Shown: positions 59,828 to 64,000 of the stretch, in pieces
Layout: each line of letters starts with the position of its first letter
Numbering within the stretch: position 1 is the stretch's first letter
From: Leptonema sp964619535
Lineage (GTDB): Bacteria; Spirochaetota; Leptospiria; Leptospirales; Leptonemataceae
Assembly (NCBI GenBank): GCA_964619535.1
Contig: CAZUEX010000009.1
Span: 1-64,000 of the forward strand
Reading direction: 5' to 3'
Length of the DNA: 64,000 nt
Notes under the pieces: generated by a model
What the model was told of the DNA's origin: nothing
What the model saw: only the letters and a program-made list of their open reading frames with translations
Databases searched by the model: none
Position numbers and translations under genes: made by a program

Positions 59828-61998
59828 ACGGTGTCCGGTTGTACAGTTCCTGTCTCATCCACACTTTTCAGCTCGCGCATACGTTTGATCATGATCTCTC
59901 GCATGCTGAAGTGAAAGATCGGTGCGGATTCGACGATCTTGCGGATTTCGCCCCTGGCAATACGGACAACAGCACTGTCGTCCAGGGCCCGTACCGTGGC
60001 GTTGCGAACGGTGTTGGCAAGGGATCCATATTCTCCGAACATATCACCTCCGCGCAGTGTCTTTACTTCAACACCGTTTCGGGTAACACTGAACTCGCCG
60101 GAAAGAATAATATAAAAGTCTGCATCGGTGTTTCCCTGTTCTACAAGCGTTTCACCCTCTGCCACTCGCATTCGAACACAGTTGCGCGCAATGCGATCGT
60201 TAACGCTGTCGGCAAATTCAGAAAAGGGCCAGAAACGCTCGATCTCGGAACGGACCTTCCACAGATGCTGCATCTCTTCGATCCTGTTCTCGGCAATGAG
60301 AAATTCATGAAAGAGCTTTTCATCGATTGCACAGAGAACGACCGGTGTTCGCGCAACGATCGAGGCTGATCGCACCTTGTTTTCATCGAGGACGGCCATT
60401 TCGCCGACAAAGTCTCCTGCCTCTTTGCGGGTTCGTTCTGTCAGTTTGCGCCCATCGTGTACCATGACACTGACACTTCCTGCCAGAATGATATAGATCA
60501 GGCCGCGAGAGGTCTCGCCCTGTTTGAAGATAACATCACCTGCATTGAAGGTCTGTATCTGGAAGCTGTTCATCAGGGCCGTGCTCCAGCCATGGGACAT
60601 ATTACGAAAGGCATCGCCCAGGATCTGCATCGTGCGGATCAGATAGGCATCATGGCTTCCCTGTATAATCGGATAACGCTTTCCTGCGACGGCATGAGAA
60701 AAGGTGGCATCGAATTCAGAAGGGAGGCTTTCCAGGTGCATAAACACAATGCGATCAGATTGCGAGTGCAGTGCATCACGTGGATCTCCGTGTAAAATCC
60801 CCTGTCCACCATCAGCGAAAAGGATGTCGTGACGCTCCGTATACAGACTTTTCAGTACGTCATACTTCTCTTTGCGCACGATTCCCTGTTCGACCATGTT
60901 CTCGATGTCCCTGAAGGCTTTGTTGTCGCCGATGAAGACGATGCTGCGCGTTGTTGCTCCGTCTTTCATGCGAAACGTGGCCCCGATGGTTGGTATGGAA
61001 TGGACCGTATAGTGCGGAATGATCGACATTCCGTAAAACTCGGTTACCTCATATGGCGTAACCTCAACAAAGTCGAACATGGCTGAAACATCTTCAACAG
61101 GCATCAGTGTTTGCAGTGAAAGTTTCATCATGGCCATCCAGAAGATCTCTTTCGTGGCCAGCAGCTGTACCTTGTTGGATAGCCTGAGCAGCGGATAGAT
61201 GTTGCAATGGTCGTCATGAATATGCGTCAGATAAATGGAACGAATCTCAGAGGATGAAACGCCTCTTGCATTCAGAGCCTGTTCCAGGTACGGCGGACAA
61301 TCGATCAGCATATGCTCGGAGTTGTACTGCAGCAATAAAGAGGAGCATGGTTTATCTGCAATGAAGCCGGAAGCACCGCCAAGTACGGTAACACCCAGGC
61401 GCATCGGAATCGTCGTTACAAAATCACCGTGGAGGTTGTAAGGAGGAAGCTGGGGTGTATTAAAAGAGATATCGATCTCATGTTGCCCGACTCGATAGCG
61501 ATCCTTGCCTGTATGTTCGATCCGGGTACCATCGGCAAGTGTGGCCACTCCCTCAGCAAAAGGGATAAAATCTACGAAGTCGTCGATACTGAACTCTCTT
61601 CCCGAGGCGTCTTTCACAGCCATGGCCCGCGATTCTCTGTACAGCTCATCGAACCAGTGTGAGCTACCCAGTTCTGCGTATTCTTTTCGCGTCGGGCCAA
61701 GCAGTGTCAGGCGCAGGAGCTTGCGATTGGCTTTGATATGCAGAGGTGTGCCGACGATGGTCAGCTTTTTTCCGCTACGAAAGTGGCCTTCCACAAAGAG
61801 AAACGAATAGAGCGGGAATTCGGTGCAATTCTGAAGAACATCAAAACGGTACGATGTGTCGGGAAGGATAATGACATCGGGACTGGGAAGGCCTTTCAGC
61901 ATCAGATGCTTGATCACCTCGGGAGGGCATCCGAAAAGGAGGTTTCTGTTTTCTGTCTGGCAGACGGTTACGCCTGGAGCGACTTCAATAACGGCCAT
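59824..61998 (-). CDS. Metallo-beta-lactamase-fold protein with two cyclic-nucleotide-binding domains
   Basis: This 724-residue protein has an RNase Z-like metallo-beta-lactamase domain at about 200-460, with THIHDDH, HYTVHS and FIGDNK as metal ligands. Two cNMP-binding domains follow, at about 480-600 (VGEMAVLDENKVRSAS) and 605-715 (FGEYGSLANTVRNAT). Both keep the phosphate-binding pattern Gly-Glu ... Arg. A hydrolase or oxidoreductase gated by cAMP or cGMP is likely. The N-terminal 200 residues match nothing I know. Confidence 0.85.
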   Translation of the reverse strand: MAVIEVAPGVTVCQTENRNLLFGCPPEVIKHLMLKGLPSPDVIILPDTSYRFDVLQNCTEFPLYSFLFVEGHFRSGKKLTIVGTPLHIKANRKLLRLTLLGPTRKEYAELGSSHWFDELYRESRAMAVKDASGREFSIDDFVDFIPFAEGVATLADGTRIEHTGKDRYRVGQHEIDISFNTPQLPPYNLHGDFVTTIPMRLGVTVLGGASGFIADKPCSSLLLQYNSEHMLIDCPPYLEQALNARGVSSSEIRSIYLTHIHDDHCNIYPLLRLSNKVQLLATKEIFWMAMMKLSLQTLMPVEDVSAMFDFVEVTPYEVTEFYGMSIIPHYTVHSIPTIGATFRMKDGATTRSIVFIGDNKAFRDIENMVEQGIVRKEKYDVLKSLYTERHDILFADGGQGILHGDPRDALHSQSDRIVFMHLESLPSEFDATFSHAVAGKRYPIIQGSHDAYLIRTMQILGDAFRNMSHGWSTALMNSFQIQTFNAGDVIFKQGETSRGLIYIILAGSVSVMVHDGRKLTERTRKEAGDFVGEMAVLDENKVRSASIVARTPVVLCAIDEKLFHEFLIAENRIEEMQHLWKVRSEIERFWPFSEFADSVNDRIARNCVRMRVAEGETLVEQGNTDADFYIILSGEFSVTRNGVEVKTLRGGDMFGEYGSLANTVRNATVRALDDSAVVRIARGEIRKIVESAPIFHFSMREIMIKRMRELKSVDETGTVQPDTV

Positions 61999-62157
61999 GG
62001 CGGATTGGCCTGCAGATGTTCTTTATTCGCAAGCGATTTTTTTTGCCCGATAGTCTGAATCTGGCTGTCGGCTAAATGTAGATACAGAAAAAAAATCTAT
62101 GACCTGCTGCGGATAAGCGGAATTCAGAGAAGAATTACGGGATCGGAAAGAAGATCC

Positions 62158-62187
62158 TTGTCAAAAGGCATGGGTCAGGGGTATACT
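62158..62187 (+). promoter_or_regulatory. Sigma70-type promoter of the aldolase gene
   Basis: TTGTCA (62158-62163), an 18-bp spacer and TATACT (62182-62187) make a near-consensus promoter. The predicted 5' leader is about 98 bases long and ends with AGGAG seven bases before the fba ATG. Confidence 0.8.
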
Positions 62188-62291
62188 AAAATCGAATTCC
62201 CTTCTGAGAGGCCTGCCATGAACTGGCCTGGTGTATGCTTGAGGCTTTCATAGAGTCCTATAGCAATGCTGATAGAATTGAGGAGTAAGAG

Positions 62292-63329
62292 ATGTCCCTT
62301 GTTTCCATGCGTTTGCTGCTTGATCATGCAGCGGAGAACAACTACGGCGTTCCGGCCTTCAACGTGAACAATCTGGAACAGGTCCTTTCCATTATGAGAG
62401 CTGCGGAAGAGACCGAAAGTCCCGTTATCCTGCAGGTGTCTCGCGGGGCTCGCAGCTACGCTGGTGAGAATTTTATCCGCCATTTGATTCTTGCTGCTAC
62501 CGAAACCTGGCCGCATATTCCTGTTTGTCTGCACCAGGATCATGGAAATTCGCCTGCTACGTGTTATTCGGCCATTCGTGCAGGGTTTACCAGCGTCATG
62601 ATGGACGGATCGCTTCGCGAGGATGCAAAGACACCGGCTGATTTTGATTACAACGTAGACGTTACCCGCGAAGTGGTGAGCGTAGCCCATAAGATCGGCG
62701 TTAGCGTGGAAGGTGAGCTTGGCTGCCTTGGATCCCTTGAAACCGGGAAGGGCGATAAAGAAGATGGCCATGGATTTGAGGGCACACTGAGTCGGGAGCA
62801 GCTGTTAACCGATCCCGCAGAGGCCGAAGCATTTGTGCGTGCAACCGGTGTGGATGCCCTGGCTGTGGCCATCGGTACAAGCCATGGGGCCTATAAATTC
62901 AAGAAGCGGCCTACGGGCGATGTCCTTGTGATATCACGTATCAAAGAGATTCACGATAAGATTCCCAACACGCATATCGTTATGCACGGATCCTCTTCTG
63001 TTCCGGAAGACCTGCGACTGAAGATCAACGAATTCGGTGGACAGATCCCTGAAACGTATGGCGTGCCCGTTGAAGAGATTCAGAAGGGTATTCAGAACGG
63101 TGTAAGAAAGGTGAATATCGACACAGACCTGCGTCTTGCCTGGACGGCGGCTGTGCGAGAGGTGATGGGAACAAAGCCAGCTGAGTTTGACCCGCGTACC
63201 TTTCTCAAGCCGGCCATGAAAGCCATGCAGAGCGTCTGCCATGACCGTTTCGTTGCCTTTGGAACAGCCGGTCATGCATCAAAAATAAAGCAGATCCCCG
63301 TAGAACAATTTGCCTCTATTTACGGGTAA
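62292..63329 (+). CDS. fba: Class II fructose-bisphosphate aldolase
   Basis: This 345-residue zinc aldolase splits fructose 1,6-bisphosphate in glycolysis and joins trioses in gluconeogenesis. It has VPAFNVNNLEQ, the zinc-binding LHQDHG, SVMMDGS, EGELGCLG, and the phosphate-binding VKVNIDTD-like KVNIDTDLRLAW. The length and the GTSHGAYKF segment fit the Calvin-cycle-type IIA subgroup. It has its own promoter and a strong ribosome-binding site, and a hairpin follows it. Confidence 0.95.
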   Translation: MSLVSMRLLLDHAAENNYGVPAFNVNNLEQVLSIMRAAEETESPVILQVSRGARSYAGENFIRHLILAATETWPHIPVCLHQDHGNSPATCYSAIRAGFTSVMMDGSLREDAKTPADFDYNVDVTREVVSVAHKIGVSVEGELGCLGSLETGKGDKEDGHGFEGTLSREQLLTDPAEAEAFVRATGVDALAVAIGTSHGAYKFKKRPTGDVLVISRIKEIHDKIPNTHIVMHGSSSVPEDLRLKINEFGGQIPETYGVPVEEIQKGIQNGVRKVNIDTDLRLAWTAAVREVMGTKPAEFDPRTFLKPAMKAMQSVCHDRFVAFGTAGHASKIKQIPVEQFASIYG

Positions 63330-63333
63330 GGGC

Positions 63334-63364
63334 AGCGGTGCTTGCCGGTGACCGGAGCACCGCT
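63334..63364 (+). terminator. Hairpin after fba
   Basis: AGCGGTGCT and AGCACCGCT form a 9-bp stem, extended inside by CCGG/CCGG. The T-run after it is short, so termination may be partial. Confidence 0.65.
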
Positions 63365-63402
63365 TCTGACAGGGGGCTACTGTATGTCACGAAGCGAAAG
63401 AG

Positions 63403-63912
63403 ATGACGAGTCACCTTACAGAGATTCTGCTGGCACTGTCGCAGCGCGGAGTGCGTTACATCATCTGCGGCGGGGTGGCCGTGGTGATGCAGGGCGTTCC
63501 GCGCATGACGATGGATCTGGATTTATCCGTCGACATGGAGCCGGATAACCTGAGTCTCCTGATTGAAGCACTGAAAGATTTAAACCTTGCCCCCAGAGCC
63601 CCCGTGCCGGCAGAAACCCTGATGGATGAGGAGCTACGGCAGTTCATCGTAAGAGAAAAAAATGCCGTCGTCTTCACCTTCATTGATGTAAATAATCCAT
63701 ACAGACAGGTCGATGTAATGCTTACCGGAGAAGCTGATTACAAACGACTGTTGCATGAAAGTGACATTGTGCAGATTCGTGGATATCCGGTACGCATTGC
63801 TTCGAAGAAGGGACTCATCCGCATGAAAGAGGGGCTTCCGCAACCCCGGGAAAAGGATTTGCATGACATCAGGGAACTGCGGAAGCTGGCATCATCTGAC
63901 GAAGAGCCATGA
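63403..63912 (+). CDS. Nucleotidyltransferase (DUF6036/AbiEii-like)
   Basis: This 169-residue protein starts with a minimal nucleotidyltransferase pattern: RYIICGGVAVVMQGVPRMT and then MDLDLSVDM, which gives the two catalytic Asp residues. RQVDVMLTG supplies a third acidic position. Such proteins are often halves of toxin-antitoxin or defence pairs. The stop overlaps the start of the next gene as ATGA, so a partner is co-translated. There is no clue to the target. Confidence 0.8.
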   Translation: MTSHLTEILLALSQRGVRYIICGGVAVVMQGVPRMTMDLDLSVDMEPDNLSLLIEALKDLNLAPRAPVPAETLMDEELRQFIVREKNAVVFTFIDVNNPYRQVDVMLTGEADYKRLLHESDIVQIRGYPVRIASKKGLIRMKEGLPQPREKDLHDIRELRKLASSDEEP

Positions 63913-64000
63913 CAGAGAAACAGACAGGATCATCCGTGGTGCCCATGGACAGAGAGCTCGTAATGAAGACTCTGGCCGAGCTCGAGCCCCGGCTGTTCGA
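63909..64000 (+). CDS. Start of a gene cut by the window edge, coupled to the nucleotidyltransferase gene
   Basis: Only about 30 residues are in view, starting MTEKQTGSSVVPMDRELVMK and continuing TLAELEPRLF. This kind of N-terminus (helix, then LxELxPxL) is seen before the GSxARG motif of MntA-type nucleotidyltransferases, but the diagnostic part is outside the window. The 4-bp overlap with the preceding gene is clear. Confidence 0.6.
   Translation, partial: MTEKQTGSSVVPMDRELVMKTLAELEPRLF

Noticed and set aside
1..64000. tRNA, rRNA, insertion sequences, prophage or integrase genes
   Set aside because: I looked for cloverleaf arms, transposase motifs and attachment-site repeats by eye and found none. 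A covariance-model scan would be needed to exclude small RNAs.

Overview
The window looks like chromosome from a Leptospiraceae-type spirochaete with a GC content near 50-55 %; a Leptonema-like organism is my best guess. This is inference. It rests on a DUF1564 protein (a family I know only from Leptospira and relatives), many lipoproteins with loose spirochaetal lipoboxes, a MurA with Asp in place of the fosfomycin-target Cys, many c-di-GMP and cyclic-nucleotide signalling proteins, and a short palindromic repeat scattered inside genes.

Left end (1-6.5 kb): a compact type V-A CRISPR-Cas operon, all on the minus strand and in the order cas12a, cas4, cas1, cas2, leader, array. The array has five identical 36-bp repeats in view and runs off the left edge. 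Its repeat ends in the stem-loop handle typical of Cas12a crRNAs. A strong terminator separates the operon from purF.

6.5-28 kb: core and signalling genes. These include purF, a cNMP-binding patatin phospholipase, a GGDEF-EAL protein, a sterol-desaturase-family enzyme, a 59-residue histone H1-like Lys/Ala protein, YceI, an MDR oxidoreductase carrying palindromic repeats, murA, a triple-PAS diguanylate cyclase and serB. Next come a histidine-phosphatase / DUF6285 / phosphotransferase cassette resembling the LvaA-LvaB hydroxyacyl-CoA kinase, then TerC, a SWIM-SNF2 helicase and a GH1 beta-glucosidase.

28-37 kb: a stand-alone RlmK-type methyltransferase, a 48-residue topoisomerase-type zinc-finger gene that may be the end of a frameshifted ORF, and a lipoprotein behind a chain of complementary hairpin segments. 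A lipid-catabolism block follows: TetR with its own 20-bp palindromic operator, two acyl-CoA dehydrogenases, a second TetR, a long-chain acyl-CoA synthetase and a truncated haemoglobin. The acyl-CoA genes and the LvaAB-like cassette could belong to one catabolic theme.

37-48.8 kb: PrmC, an ABC-F ATPase, and an ECF41 sigma-factor operon whose promoter matches the ECF41 consensus exactly. Queuosine-precursor genes queE, queD and queC are here, interrupted by an AraC-transglutaminase pair and a divergent GMC oxidoreductase pair.

48.8-64 kb: DUF1564, a five-gene lipoprotein/DUF4349/GmhB operon joined by 4-bp overlaps, PanE, an esterase-like lipoprotein that has lost its nucleophile Ser, RlmI, a PhnD-like lipoprotein/chemoreceptor/metal-transporter-like operon, a metallo-beta-lactamase fused to two cNMP domains, class II aldolase with a clear sigma70 promoter, and the start of a nucleotidyltransferase two-gene unit. 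I saw no rRNA, tRNA, insertion sequence or phage genes.
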